Of a DNA stretch of 64,000 nucleotides, positions 10,045 to 21,017 are shown one piece after another (the first letter of the stretch is position 1; each line of letters starts with the position of its first letter). The stretch comes from Chromatiales bacterium. GTDB taxonomy: Bacteria > Pseudomonadota > Gammaproteobacteria > UBA6429. The DNA lies in the NCBI GenBank assembly GCA_027076405.1, contig JALTJN010000421.1, positions 62,001-126,000 on the forward strand. Reading direction: 5' to 3'. A program made the position numbers and the translations under genes. Below the pieces are notes generated by a model. That model did not search any database, was not told the origin of the DNA, and was given only the letters and a program-made list of their open reading frames with translations.

Positions 10045-10945
10045 TTTCCGGGCGCGTTTTAAAACGACGATGCGCCCACAAATATTGTTCCGGGGTTTGT
10101 TTAATTTGCTCTTCTATAGCATGGTTTACTGTCGTAGCATCGGTAAGCTCATCACCACCAGGAAAGTTTTCAAGTGCAGGACTAAAACGCATGGTATAGC
10201 CGGAACCATCTTTATTACGAGCGACATAAAAAGGAACGACGGGGGCGCCGGTTAATTTTGCTAAACGTTGTGTTGATAACAGGGTACAGGTCATCACATT
10301 CATAAAGGGAGCAAAAATAGAATCTTTTTGACCAAAATCCTGATCAGGTGCATACCAAACTACATTACCTGCTTTAATATTTCTCACAATATCGCGTACG
10401 CTTTTATGTTTGATTAATCCAGAACAGCAATTTTGTAAACGTTTATGCTGAATAAACCACTCTAATAATTCATTATTAGAACGTTTGTAAACGACTTTAA
10501 GGTTATCAATATTCTTATTAAGAAAGGCGCCGGCAATTTCCATGGTGGTAAAATGACTTACCAGTAAAATAACACCTTTATTTTTAGCTTGTGCCGCGTT
10601 GAGGTATTCCATTCCTTCAATTTTATGTAGCGCCATGATTTTTTCGCGCTTGCCCCACCAGCTTAATGATATTTCAAAGACAGCCATAATGCTGGAGATA
10701 AAAACGTCTAAAGCAAGTTGTTGCTGTTGTTCTGCTGATTTTTCCGGGAAGCAGAGTTTAATATTGGTATCGATGATATGTCGCCGTCTTTTCGCCAGCG
10801 GAAAAAAGACACGACCTAAAAAACGACTTAACCTTAACATGATGGAATAAGGTAAAAGTGAAAAGGCTCTTAGTATTGCAATACCCAGCCATGCTCCCCA
10901 ATATTTTGGTGCGTAAAGTTTTAAAGGGAGTTTGCTGTTATCCAT
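10025..10945 (-). CDS. LpxL/LpxM-family lipid A acyltransferase
   Basis: Lysophospholipid-acyltransferase-type enzyme that adds a secondary acyl chain to Kdo-lipid A from acyl-ACP. One N-terminal membrane anchor lies near residues 15-35. The H-x4-D/E catalytic motif is H131-FTTM-E136, and APDQDFG matches the conserved APDQ(D/G)(Y/F)G block. 306 residues is usual. The gene starts 6 bases after the rhodanese stop and overlaps waaA, so lipid A acylation and Kdo transfer are co-expressed. Whether it is the lauroyl (LpxL) or myristoyl (LpxM) enzyme is not decided; no second copy is in the window. Confidence 0.88.
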   Translation of the reverse strand: MDNSKLPLKLYAPKYWGAWLGIAILRAFSLLPYSIMLRLSRFLGRVFFPLAKRRRHIIDTNIKLCFPEKSAEQQQQLALDVFISSIMAVFEISLSWWGKREKIMALHKIEGMEYLNAAQAKNKGVILLVSHFTTMEIAGAFLNKNIDNLKVVYKRSNNELLEWFIQHKRLQNCCSGLIKHKSVRDIVRNIKAGNVVWYAPDQDFGQKDSIFAPFMNVMTCTLLSTQRLAKLTGAPVVPFYVARNKDGSGYTMRFSPALENFPGGDELTDATTVNHAIEEQIKQTPEQYLWAHRRFKTRPENEKGFY

Positions 10946-10951
10946 AAACCT

Positions 10952-11272
10952 TCAATATCGTTTCATTGTTGCGTCGACATCTTCTGCCCACTGCTCAACA
11001 CCGCCCTCAAGATTGGTGATGTGTTTAAATCCTGCCTGCTCCATATAATACCCCATTTGCCGGCTTCGTATGCCATGATGGCAAATCATTATAATATCTT
11101 GCTGCCGATCCAGAGTGTCTATTTTTGCAGGCAGTTCACCCATAGGGATAAGGACTGAACCTTCAATATTGCAGTATTCAAATTCCCAGGGTTCACGCAC
11201 ATCTAAAAGAAGTGGAGCCGTTTCTGCCTGAGCCAGATACTCGTGTAATTGCTTAGCTGTAAAATGTCGCAT
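10952..11272 (-). CDS. Single-domain rhodanese-like sulfurtransferase
   Basis: A 106-residue cytoplasmic rhodanese domain. LLDVREPWEFEYCNI is the structural start and the active-site loop is CHHGIRS, with the catalytic cysteine as its first residue, a variant common in GlpE/YgaP-like single-domain rhodaneses. It would carry a persulfide sulfur to an acceptor that cannot be named. It lies between pcm and lpxL, 6 bases before the latter; a terminator-like hairpin separates it from pcm. Its place at the head of the lpxL-waaA-ligase run is probably historical rather than functional. Confidence 0.85.
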   Translation of the reverse strand: MRHFTAKQLHEYLAQAETAPLLLDVREPWEFEYCNIEGSVLIPMGELPAKIDTLDRQQDIIMICHHGIRSRQMGYYMEQAGFKHITNLEGGVEQWAEDVDATMKRY

Positions 11273-11290
11273 CGAAAAACTTCATCAATA

Positions 11291-11320
11291 AAAAAGCCCG
11301 CTACAGAATAACAGGCTTTT
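11291..11320 (-). terminator. Rho-independent terminator after pcm
   Basis: A 9-bp stem with one G:T pair (AAAAGCCTG against CGGGCTTTT, minus-strand sense) and an 11-base loop, then a T-rich tail on the minus strand. It lies 45 bases past the pcm stop and before the rhodanese start, so it should separate pcm from the lipid A genes. Confidence 0.7.
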
Positions 11321-11364
11321 GTTAAATCACAGATTTTAGTGGTAACAAATGAGTTTTGTGGTTT

Positions 11365-12027
11365 TTACAAGGCAAAACGTTCAGGTTCGGCAGCATTAAT
11401 TAATGCGGGTATATTTGTTTCAAGTAATACCTTGTGTGTCCACTCATTATCTTTAACGCGGGTAATTAAAATGGCTTCCATTGCCGGTGCATCACCCACA
11501 ATAGCAAACAAGCGGCCGCCTACATTGAGATTACGCTGAAATATTTCAGGTAAAATAGGCAGTGAACCGGTAATTGCAATTACATCATAGGGCTTGTGTT
11601 TGTCCCAGCCTAAAGCAGCGTCACCCACTTCATAAGTGACATTAGTAATTTGGTGGGCATTGAGTTTTTCTTCGGCGCGTTTTTGCATGTCAGCATCAAT
11701 ATCAACCGAGATCACATGGCGCGACTGGCTTGCAAGCAAAGCGGTAACATAACCGCTGCCGGTACCAATTTCCAAAACCTTATCCTGATCTTTCACCTGC
11801 AAGGCTTGCAGCATGTAAGCTTCGAGCTTGGGAGGCATCATTTCCTGCCCGTTAGATAAAGGAATACTCATGTCGGTAAATGCATGTATTTTATAGTCAG
11901 CAGGAACAAAGTCCTCACGCGGCAGGCGTTGAATAAGGTCTAAAACCTTGTCATCGCGCACATTCCAGGGTTGGATTTGTTGCACAATCATATTGTGTCG
12001 AGCTTCTTCAAAATTCAGTACAGTCAT
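11365..12027 (-). CDS. pcm: Protein-L-isoaspartate O-methyltransferase
   Basis: SAM-dependent methyltransferase that starts repair of isoaspartyl residues in damaged proteins. Motif I is VLEIGTGSGYVTALL at about residues 79-93, and the N-terminal PREDFVP and PLSNGQEM segments are family signatures. It belongs to the 220-residue subgroup in which the QTISxPYMVARM stretch of E. coli Pcm is replaced by a MMPPKLEAYMLQAL-type helix. It begins divergently from the hydrolase at 12254; the 226-base gap should hold both promoters. Confidence 0.88.
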   Translation of the reverse strand: MTVLNFEEARHNMIVQQIQPWNVRDDKVLDLIQRLPREDFVPADYKIHAFTDMSIPLSNGQEMMPPKLEAYMLQALQVKDQDKVLEIGTGSGYVTALLASQSRHVISVDIDADMQKRAEEKLNAHQITNVTYEVGDAALGWDKHKPYDVIAITGSLPILPEIFQRNLNVGGRLFAIVGDAPAMEAILITRVKDNEWTHKVLLETNIPALINAAEPERFAL

Positions 12028-12253
12028 GAGCTTGTTCCCGCAATTTTATAATTATTATTACAATGTATTCTGGAGAAAGAGAGTAAGGACTTTATCGGGC
12101 AGGAGCAAGCAGATAGCGTGAATTTTAGATTCAAAATAGTCCACAGACTATAAACCCGCCTTATAGTAAAATTGACTAGAATATTGAAAATACATTTTGA
12201 ATCTATACTTTGAGTAAACAACACATATTGGAAGCAGGGATAGCGAGGACATC

Positions 12254-13195
12254 ATGGCAGAAATCACAGAAAGTCAGAAAAAGAGCAAAAACTTGCACAA
12301 ACCTGCATTAGTATTGAAAATTTTCCGCTTTATTTTCAAGTATATAGGTGCATTATTGCCGAGTTTAATTGGCCGCTGGGCCTATCATCTCTGGTTTACA
12401 ACCCATCGTGCACCGCGCCCTAAAAGGGAAGAAAACTGGCTGGAAACAGCGAGTAAAATTGAGGCGGTTGAAGTCAGTCATGAATTATTTGGCGATACCC
12501 CGTTACCGGTAATGACCTATTACTGGGAAAATAAAGAGAAAAAGAACGCCCCTCTCATTATGCTGGTACACGGCTGGACAGGGCGAGGCAGCCAGATGGG
12601 GGCATTTGCAGAGCCGCTGTTAAAAGCCGGCTTTCGTGTTCTGTCATTCGATAATCATGCTCATGATAAAACACCGGGCAAAAAAACACATATTTTCAAA
12701 CAAAGTGCCGTCCAAATTGCCATAGCTGAAAAATTTGGCCCCATTTACGGGATAGTGACGCATTCTTTTGGTGGTATGGTCACACCATACTCTCTGAATA
12801 AGGGACTGCAAACCCAAAGAATGGTTTGTATTAGTCCTCCTGCACGGTTTGATTTTTTATTAGAGCGTTTTAGTGAAACGCTACATCTAGCAAAAGGTAT
12901 TCAGCGTTATATGAGAAAACGTTTTACTAAAGAATATGGCGAAAACCTGGAAGGCAGGGTTTCAGCAACCAGCACTTGTCAGTCGTTAGGGCATATTCCG
13001 GTACTCATTATTCATGATGAAGATGATCAGGATGTACCTGTTTCAGAAGCGGAATATTTACATCAGGCATGGTCAAATTCCATCATGCAACGCACCTCCG
13101 GGCTGGGACACCGGCGTATTCTATATAATACGCCGGTGATTGAAAGTGTGGTTGAGTTTCTCACTCAGGGTTTGAGCAATAAAAAAGGCGATTAA
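12254..13195 (+). CDS. Alpha/beta hydrolase, membrane-associated
   Basis: Alpha/beta hydrolase fold with all active-site elements visible. The oxyanion-hole region is MLVHGWTGRG, the nucleophile elbow is THSFGGM (Ser), the acid is in IIHDEDDQDVP and the histidine in LGHRRIL. A hydrophobic stretch at about residues 18-42 may anchor it to the membrane. GAGGAC just upstream of ATG 12254 serves as ribosome site. The physiological ester, thioester or amide is unknown. It is convergent with the double rhodanese gene, and the terminator of that gene overlaps this stop codon. Confidence 0.85.
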   Translation: MAEITESQKKSKNLHKPALVLKIFRFIFKYIGALLPSLIGRWAYHLWFTTHRAPRPKREENWLETASKIEAVEVSHELFGDTPLPVMTYYWENKEKKNAPLIMLVHGWTGRGSQMGAFAEPLLKAGFRVLSFDNHAHDKTPGKKTHIFKQSAVQIAIAEKFGPIYGIVTHSFGGMVTPYSLNKGLQTQRMVCISPPARFDFLLERFSETLHLAKGIQRYMRKRFTKEYGENLEGRVSATSTCQSLGHIPVLIIHDEDDQDVPVSEAEYLHQAWSNSIMQRTSGLGHRRILYNTPVIESVVEFLTQGLSNKKGD

Positions 13196-13211
13196 CATTA
13201 ATGTTATCGCC
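13181..13211 (-). terminator. Terminator of the double-rhodanese gene
   Basis: On the minus strand a GGCGAT...ATCGCC stem with an inner AACATTAATGTT dyad is followed by six T residues. It overlaps the last codons of the convergent hydrolase gene. On the plus strand no T-run follows, so it serves mainly the minus-strand gene. Confidence 0.75.
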
Positions 13212-13237
13212 TGATTTACACTAGCTTTAATAAGTGA

Positions 13238-14041
13238 TTACATAATGAATTTTTTGTAAAAGCCTTTTGCGCCTTTTGTCATAAAGTAGTAGTTTTTTAT
13301 ATTACGGTGTTCCAAGGTATATTGGAGCCAGCGTACTTGCTTACCCGTTTCATCATAGATGTAGAGTGTTTTGTTTTCATCACGGGCTCTATCAAGGTAT
13401 TTAAACAATTTCTTTTGATCATTCATGCTGACCCATTTTTCAATACCAATAAAAAAACCAACTCCTGCACGCTGATACATATCACGTACATCTAACAACA
13501 TAATACCGCTACGTGGAGAATAACGGGCAGACTCATTAAATTGCTGAGGCGTTAAAAAATGTTGTTTTAATTTAGATTTTGGAATGATTTTAGACGGGTC
13601 CATCGGGTTAACACCCAGTAATACCGCATATTTAGGATAGGTTCTCGCCCATTCAAAAATACCTGCATCATAAGCAAATACATTTTTAACACCCGCCTTA
13701 AGAGCACTTTTTGTCGCTTTGTAAGACTTGTAACAAGTACGACCATTACAATAAAAAACAATTGGTTTGGCGGTCTTTTTACGTAACGCTTTCACCATGT
13801 CAGGGAAATTTTTACTGGAAACAGGAATATTTATCGCGCCCTTAATATGAATTGTTTCAAATTCAAGTACAGAGCGAGCATCCACCACAACCACTCTATT
13901 GAGGTCACGCAATAAATCTGCTTTTTGATAAAGAGCAATTTCAGGGTATTCCGCTCGTCCGGGAAAACCTTCAGCAGAATAAGTTGTGCTTGATGAGAAC
14001 AAGGCAACAAAAATGCCCAGTCCAAGAATAACGTTTTTCAT
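13238..14041 (-). CDS. Exported tandem rhodanese-domain protein
   Basis: Starts at ATG 14041 behind AAGGAT and has a signal peptide (hydrophobic core about residues 4-19, cleavage after YSA). A longer frame back to 14068 lacks a good start. The first rhodanese domain (about residues 45-140) has an intact loop CNGRTCYKS with the catalytic cysteine. The second (about 165-265) keeps LLDVRD, but its loop reads DETGKQ, so it has no catalytic cysteine and is likely structural. It should act in the periplasm on sulfur transfer or as a thiol/sulfide-handling protein. The acceptor is unknown. Confidence 0.8.
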   Translation of the reverse strand: MKNVILGLGIFVALFSSSTTYSAEGFPGRAEYPEIALYQKADLLRDLNRVVVVDARSVLEFETIHIKGAINIPVSSKNFPDMVKALRKKTAKPIVFYCNGRTCYKSYKATKSALKAGVKNVFAYDAGIFEWARTYPKYAVLLGVNPMDPSKIIPKSKLKQHFLTPQQFNESARYSPRSGIMLLDVRDMYQRAGVGFFIGIEKWVSMNDQKKLFKYLDRARDENKTLYIYDETGKQVRWLQYTLEHRNIKNYYFMTKGAKGFYKKFIM

Positions 14042-14225
14042 ACAATAAATCCTTATTAAAATAGTCAACTAATTATATCTGTATTCTGCAGGTAAAATTA
14101 AGTACTTTCGAAAAATAAAAGTCACTTTACTGAAAAATAAATATCATATTTTTCAACTGGTTATAAAAGACGCACCGCAAATATGGTTGCAATATCATGG
14201 TCTATCCAGTAACTTGAGTTTTCGA

Positions 14226-14357
14226 CCGCCGGGGGTGCCTAATATACCGCCGAGTAGGTCTTGTTGCTGTGACTTGCATGGCAATAAGGGATACCGGAGG
14301 AGGCTGAGAATTACCCATTGAACCTGACCTAGTTAATACTTGCGTAGGAAAGGCGAG
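14226..14357 (+). promoter_or_regulatory. TPP (THI-box) riboswitch upstream of thiC
   Basis: The conserved THI-box pieces appear in order: GGGGGTGCC at 14231, GCTGAGAA at 14303, ACCCATTGAACCTGACCTAG at about 14313-14332, and GTTAATACTTGCGTAGGAAAGG ending near 14353. About 60 bases lie between the GGTGC and GCTGAGA blocks, so the variable P3 arm is long. TPP binding should repress thiC. A possible expression platform lies at 14369-14397. Confidence 0.95.
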
Positions 14358-14368
14358 AAGAAGCTTAT

Positions 14369-14397
14369 CTAATCCCAGTCTTTAGTAGACAGATTAG
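14369..14397 (+). promoter_or_regulatory. Possible riboswitch expression-platform hairpin
   Basis: CTAATC at 14369-14374 can pair with GATTAG at 14392-14397 between the aptamer and thiC. No T-run follows, so control by hiding the ribosome site (about 14440) or by Rho is more likely than intrinsic termination. This is inference from a short stem. Confidence 0.4.
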
Positions 14398-14428
14398 TCC
14401 GCGGTCGTCCGAATTGATTTGAAATTGA

Positions 14429-16342
<1,914 letters not shown>

Positions 16343-16398
16343 GAGTGCCGTTAGTGACTAAAGAAGTCTAAGTAGAAACCCTGTAACTTAACTATATT

Positions 16399-16425
16399 AA
16401 AGCCCGCTCATGCGGGCTTTTTTAT
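16399..16425 (+). terminator. Rho-independent terminator of thiC
   Basis: AAAGCCCGC-TCAT-GCGGGCTTT, a perfect 9-bp stem with a tetraloop, followed by a T-run. It lies about 57 bases after the thiC stop. Confidence 0.92.
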
Positions 16426-16616
16426 TGCTTCATAACATATTTATTATGCTAGTATTAATTCGACCCCCACCTTAATACATGGAAGAAATAAAAATTATCA
16501 TGGAGATACTCATAATCGATTCAGTATTTATATTCACCTGATTATAAATTAAAAATATAATATAAAAACAATAATTAATAAATACTATAAAAATAAATGG
16601 ATAAGGATTAATAGTA

Positions 16617-19600
16617 ATGCAAGATCCTCGAAAATTGATTGAAAAAGCCTTTTTAGAAAACAAGTCAAATAACAAACAAAACTGGGAAGTGATGAAGTTA
16701 GGTGATCTTAAAAACAAGTTATTAGAGATTACGAGTAATCAATTTGATCAGACTGCTTACGGTGCAAAAAAGTTTAATCAGTTTTTAAAATATTTTCCCG
16801 ACTTGATTGAAGTGCTTGATGATGAGAATGGACTAAGAGCAAAATTCATATCGAATTGTACTCTGTCGCCTGATCCTGATGACAGTTCAAACGCTCAAGT
16901 TGAAAACTTACTTGTGACGTACCAATTAGATCGTGATTATTTAGCGATCGGTTATTTCGAACTTGAACAAATTAAGGATCAAACTGATGTTGAAGTTGAG
17001 CAAATATTTTGCAAAGTATTGTTGAATTGGGTTTTACCTAATCATACATCGCTTCAAATTAAATCTATAAAAGAGCTTAAGGAACATATGGATGATTTTG
17101 ATGAAGGAGATCTATCGGTTGCTATTGTGCGACTACTCTCCGAATTGAAAAAAACAGAACCTAAAAAGGCACAATTATTAAATGATATTGTATATAGGTT
17201 AGAAGATAAAATTGTAAGTATATTTAATATTGAGAAAAAAAAGAGGCAGCAAGACTTTATTAGTGGAGCAATTGCTAAGCTGAATAAAAGCGAAAGTGAA
17301 CTTATACATGTTATCGATAATTTTGTGGCAACTACAACGGGTACAGCGAAACATTCATCGATTGTATTGATAAAACAGGTGAAAAATTATAGAAAATATG
17401 CATTGCCTGGCGAACGAGTTTTTTTAACAAATGTTGATAGTTTGTTAGGTCCTCTGTTTCGTAAGTTTTGTGAAAGTTGTGAAAATCATGATTTAGAAAA
17501 AGTTTCAGCTAGAACAGAAGAATTAGGAAAGTACTTAACAAATTTAAACAATAGTCATTCTGGAGAGGTACATAGTAATTTTTGGAAAGAGAAAGTACAG
17601 CCCATTTTTTCACAAGTAGAGCAATTACTAGAACAAGGTGTAGAAGATAGTGAAAAATATTCAACACCTGATGTTAGGGCAGTTGTTGATGATTACAAGA
17701 TAGATCTTAATGATTCCAGTAAAGAACATCTTTTCCCTATAAGGATAAGAAATTTTGGGCTGGGATCAGGTCATAAGATAAAATTTAATTGTAGCTGTGA
17801 TAATGTCTCACTTGTAATAACTGAACCTTCTGAGCCATTCGATCTTCTTGCTGGCGGTGAAAGGGTAATTAAAGTTTTATTAACACTTCGAAATTCAGTT
17901 AAAAATCTAAAAATATTATTAGAATGGGAAAGCCGAGGAAGTAATAGTAAGGTTTTTACTAATCAACAAGAAATTACGATAGAACAGCAAAAATCACAAC
18001 CAAATTGGAATCAACTGATAGAAAACCCACCTTATTCAACAAATCCAGTTCGGCGCAGGGATAAATTGTTTGGTCGTGATGCAATACTTGATAAGTTAAT
18101 GATTAATGCATTAAGTGGTACATCAACATTTTTATGGGGGCAAAAACGAGTCGGTAAAACATCTTTGCTTCAGGTACTAGCAACTGAGCTTGAAGTAAAG
18201 CCAAATGTTAATTGTATTATTCTCCGTATGGGTGAGCTTTCATCGCTACATGAAGGTCAAATAGCACATACAATTTCTCAACGACTGTTAGGTTCATTTG
18301 TTGATGAAAAATTTTTAACGGAAGAATATTACGGGGCAGGTCTGGGACGTTTAGTCCCTATTGTTGAAAATGTTTGCAAAGAAAATCCGGATGTAAAATT
18401 ATTAGTAATTATTGATGAGTTTGATGATTTAGATAAAGCATTTTATTTAGGGGAGCGAGGAAAACAATTTGTCAAAGCAATCCGCTCATTATCAGAAGTA
18501 GGACTGTGTTTTTTCTTTGTTGGTAGTGAAAGAATGAATTCAATTTATGAAAGTCATGCAACAGATCTAAATAAGTGGCTGAATCAATCTTTAGATCACA
18601 TTGATACAAATGAAGATTGTGCAAAGTTAATAGAAACACCAGTGGAAGGCGCTATTGAATTCGAGGCGAAGGCAGTACGGTCAATAAGTGATTATTGTAA
18701 AGGGAATCCGTTTTACATACATATATTTTGTAATTCAATTTTTATGAGATGTTTACAAGACCGCCGAACATTTGTATCTGAAAGTGATGTTGATGATATA
18801 AGAAAATCAATGCTTCAAATGCTAGGGAGAACTAATTTTGCTCATTTTTGGGAAGATAATCCTGAGTTGGACCCGGTTGAAAAAAGTGCGCAGGCAGCAA
18901 AAAATTGTTTGTATCTAACTTGCTTATCACGATTAGGTGGTAATTGTGAAACGATCGAAGATATACTATCGGCGCAAAATTCTTTAAATTTAGATTCTAA
19001 TCAACTCTTAGAGCGACGTGTGTTGCAAAAAACAGAGACACTTTTAGTTCATCGAAAAGTAATTGATAAAGGTGCTAATGATGAAATTTCAATTCACTTA
19101 CCAATTCTAAAAGACTGGTTGCAAATAAATAGTGACACTGAATTAATGCCTATTTGGTTAAATTACTGTGAGAAAATACAGAATAATAATACTGAAAGCC
19201 CAACTATAGTAGAGAATGATATTGATGACCATTCTCCTTTCTCTATTCCAGAAGACAAATTATTGTCTGTTACAGAAAATCTAATATATCTGGGTAAACA
19301 AAAAGATGTTGCTGAAGTTAGAAGCTGGCTTCGTCAATTTGATGATGAAAATCGGATATATGTTGCTTTCAAATTGCTAACGCAACTAAGTCAAAAAGGA
19401 TTTGTTTCAAATGGTTCATACCTTAATTCGTTGGATAAATCTGTGGAAGTAATAAATAAGCTTCGACTTGAGATAGGCAATGGTGCATGGAATATATTTC
19501 GTCGCAAAAAAGATAATTTATGTATCACATATGTTGATTCTGATGTGAAGAGTGGTGCAAGTGTTGCCAGGGAATTGAGTAAACGAATTAGCCCCGGTAA

Positions 19601-20117
19601 ATGTGATCAGATTACAAAAGTTCAGTCTTGGATATCTTCTCATATTGATAGTGACGCTATTTTGATTATTGTTGATGATTTTTCAGGGACTGGAGATACC
19701 ATTGTAAAAGGTTTGAATAAAGTTTGGGAAACGGATGATGAGCTTATAAGTAAATTAGCATCAGAAGGTAGGGTTGTACTTGTATTACAATCAGCACTTC
19801 CATCAGCAGTTGAACGAATAAAAGCTGATTATCCAAGTTTAAAATTACGTACGATAAATGTATTTGATGATAGCGTATTAGCGTTTGAACAATCTAATGA
19901 TATTTTTTCAGATGTCACTGAATTGAATTTTGCAAAAGAAGTGATATTGCAAATTGGTAGGCAGCTTACTTCTCAAGCCCCACAAGGTTATGGAGATATG
20001 GCTGCATTAATTTGTTTTCATAATACAATTCCAAATAATACACTCCCGATATTTTGGAGTAATGGAAAAGTAAATGGAATACCATGGAAACCGCTGTTCC
20101 CTCGAGTTTCATTCTGA
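16617..20117 (+). CDS. OST-HTH-like / P-loop ATPase / phosphoribosyltransferase-like fusion protein (candidate defence protein)
   Basis: A 1166-residue protein with several distinguishable parts. Residues ~22-77 look like an OST-HTH/LOTUS winged helix (W-x3-LG-x-L and YGAKKFNQFLKYFPDLIEV). Residues ~90-340 are helical; ~358-455 look like a beta-sandwich. Residues ~480-740 are a STAND/AAA-type ATPase: Walker A G508-x4-G513-K514-T515, Walker B IIDEFDD with D600/E601, then a GNPFYIHIF segment. The C-terminus (~900-1166) resembles a type I phosphoribosyltransferase, with YVDSD (D974) and the PRPP-loop-like DDFSGTGDT at 1020-1028. First of three same-strand genes followed by HNH and PD-(D/E)XK genes. 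No known named system is recognised. An antiviral role is inference from architecture and context. Confidence 0.7.
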   Translation: MQDPRKLIEKAFLENKSNNKQNWEVMKLGDLKNKLLEITSNQFDQTAYGAKKFNQFLKYFPDLIEVLDDENGLRAKFISNCTLSPDPDDSSNAQVENLLVTYQLDRDYLAIGYFELEQIKDQTDVEVEQIFCKVLLNWVLPNHTSLQIKSIKELKEHMDDFDEGDLSVAIVRLLSELKKTEPKKAQLLNDIVYRLEDKIVSIFNIEKKKRQQDFISGAIAKLNKSESELIHVIDNFVATTTGTAKHSSIVLIKQVKNYRKYALPGERVFLTNVDSLLGPLFRKFCESCENHDLEKVSARTEELGKYLTNLNNSHSGEVHSNFWKEKVQPIFSQVEQLLEQGVEDSEKYSTPDVRAVVDDYKIDLNDSSKEHLFPIRIRNFGLGSGHKIKFNCSCDNVSLVITEPSEPFDLLAGGERVIKVLLTLRNSVKNLKILLEWESRGSNSKVFTNQQEITIEQQKSQPNWNQLIENPPYSTNPVRRRDKLFGRDAILDKLMINALSGTSTFLWGQKRVGKTSLLQVLATELEVKPNVNCIILRMGELSSLHEGQIAHTISQRLLGSFVDEKFLTEEYYGAGLGRLVPIVENVCKENPDVKLLVIIDEFDDLDKAFYLGERGKQFVKAIRSLSEVGLCFFFVGSERMNSIYESHATDLNKWLNQSLDHIDTNEDCAKLIETPVEGAIEFEAKAVRSISDYCKGNPFYIHIFCNSIFMRCLQDRRTFVSESDVDDIRKSMLQMLGRTNFAHFWEDNPELDPVEKSAQAAKNCLYLTCLSRLGGNCETIEDILSAQNSLNLDSNQLLERRVLQKTETLLVHRKVIDKGANDEISIHLPILKDWLQINSDTELMPIWLNYCEKIQNNNTESPTIVENDIDDHSPFSIPEDKLLSVTENLIYLGKQKDVAEVRSWLRQFDDENRIYVAFKLLTQLSQKGFVSNGSYLNSLDKSVEVINKLRLEIGNGAWNIFRRKKDNLCITYVDSDVKSGASVARELSKRISPGKCDQITKVQSWISSHIDSDAILIIVDDFSGTGDTIVKGLNKVWETDDELISKLASEGRVVLVLQSALPSAVERIKADYPSLKLRTINVFDDSVLAFEQSNDIFSDVTELNFAKEVILQIGRQLTSQAPQGYGDMAALICFHNTIPNNTLPIFWSNGKVNGIPWKPLFPRVSF

Positions 20118-20217
20118 GGTTAAAATAATTACTCATGAAAATAAATTGGTTCAAAGAACTTAGGAATTCCTTCTATTTTCATCATGTACTCATGGGCGTA
20201 TAGTTAGTATTCACATT

Positions 20218-20946
20218 ATGAGTAATAAAGAGCAACAGTTAAGATACAAAGGGTTTCGATGCGCATCTTGTGGTATGTCAGTTGATGAAATGGTTTCTAG
20301 GTTTGGAACATTTAAGCGTATGACTGAGTTTCATCATATTAATCCTGAGACAAAATCAAAGAACTATAAAAATATTATTAGACAATCTATTTCATCTAAA
20401 CAACTTGATGAGCTAGATAAATGTGTCCTTCTTTGTAGGCAATGTCATGGAATAGTTCACGCTCAGAATATAAACGGTCATGTTGAATTAAATCTTACAT
20501 TACATAAAAGACTTGTGAAGCAGAAATTTGAAGGTCAATTTGTATTTGATATGGTTGACAAAAAGCTTAAATTCTTAACTGATAAACGAATACTTTTATT
20601 TCCATATTCAATAATTCTAGGTCAAGGAGAAGAGGTTGTATATTTCGGGATGGAGTTAGATGATGGAAAGTTTTTTTCTCGCATTCTAAAGAATATTAAA
20701 GAGTATGGAACAATCGTGGTACTTAATACAAATACGCGTGAAATATTAATGAAGGCCACAGTACTGGATAATGACAATATTGAGTTAAAACAAAATATTA
20801 AGTTTCCATTTTTCAATTATGATCTAACAGATAAAAGTGATAGTGGTACCTATTTATGGATAAGAAATGGAATGTTAATGAAAAAAAGTGGTGAAATTTC
20901 TACTAAAGGAATTATTACATGCAATATCCGTCTGCTAGATAAATAA
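20218..20946 (+). CDS. HNH (treble-clef) endonuclease-like protein with unknown C-terminal domain
   Basis: Residues 13-81 form an HNH/treble-clef module: zinc pairs C15-x2-C18 and C73-x2-C76, H39-H40 in TEFHHINPET as the catalytic HH, and H77/H81 in CHGIVH completing the site. Residues ~100-242 are beta-rich with no domain I recognise and may be a recognition or sensor part. It starts 100 bases after the ATPase gene and 71 bases before the PD-(D/E)XK gene, all on one strand. Likely target is DNA. Whether the nuclease acts on foreign or host DNA cannot be told. Confidence 0.7.
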   Translation: MSNKEQQLRYKGFRCASCGMSVDEMVSRFGTFKRMTEFHHINPETKSKNYKNIIRQSISSKQLDELDKCVLLCRQCHGIVHAQNINGHVELNLTLHKRLVKQKFEGQFVFDMVDKKLKFLTDKRILLFPYSIILGQGEEVVYFGMELDDGKFFSRILKNIKEYGTIVVLNTNTREILMKATVLDNDNIELKQNIKFPFFNYDLTDKSDSGTYLWIRNGMLMKKSGEISTKGIITCNIRLLDK

Positions 20947-21017
20947 ATGGGTTAGAGATAAATTGTTACTTATTATAAATTTTGTTTTCTTTAACTAATA
21001 ATTTTTATTAAATCTTT

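Noticed and set aside
16472..16717. Minus-strand 81-codon frame at the left edge of the island
   Set aside because: Low-complexity Ile/Phe-rich translation of A+T-rich DNA that overlaps the start of the large ATPase gene.
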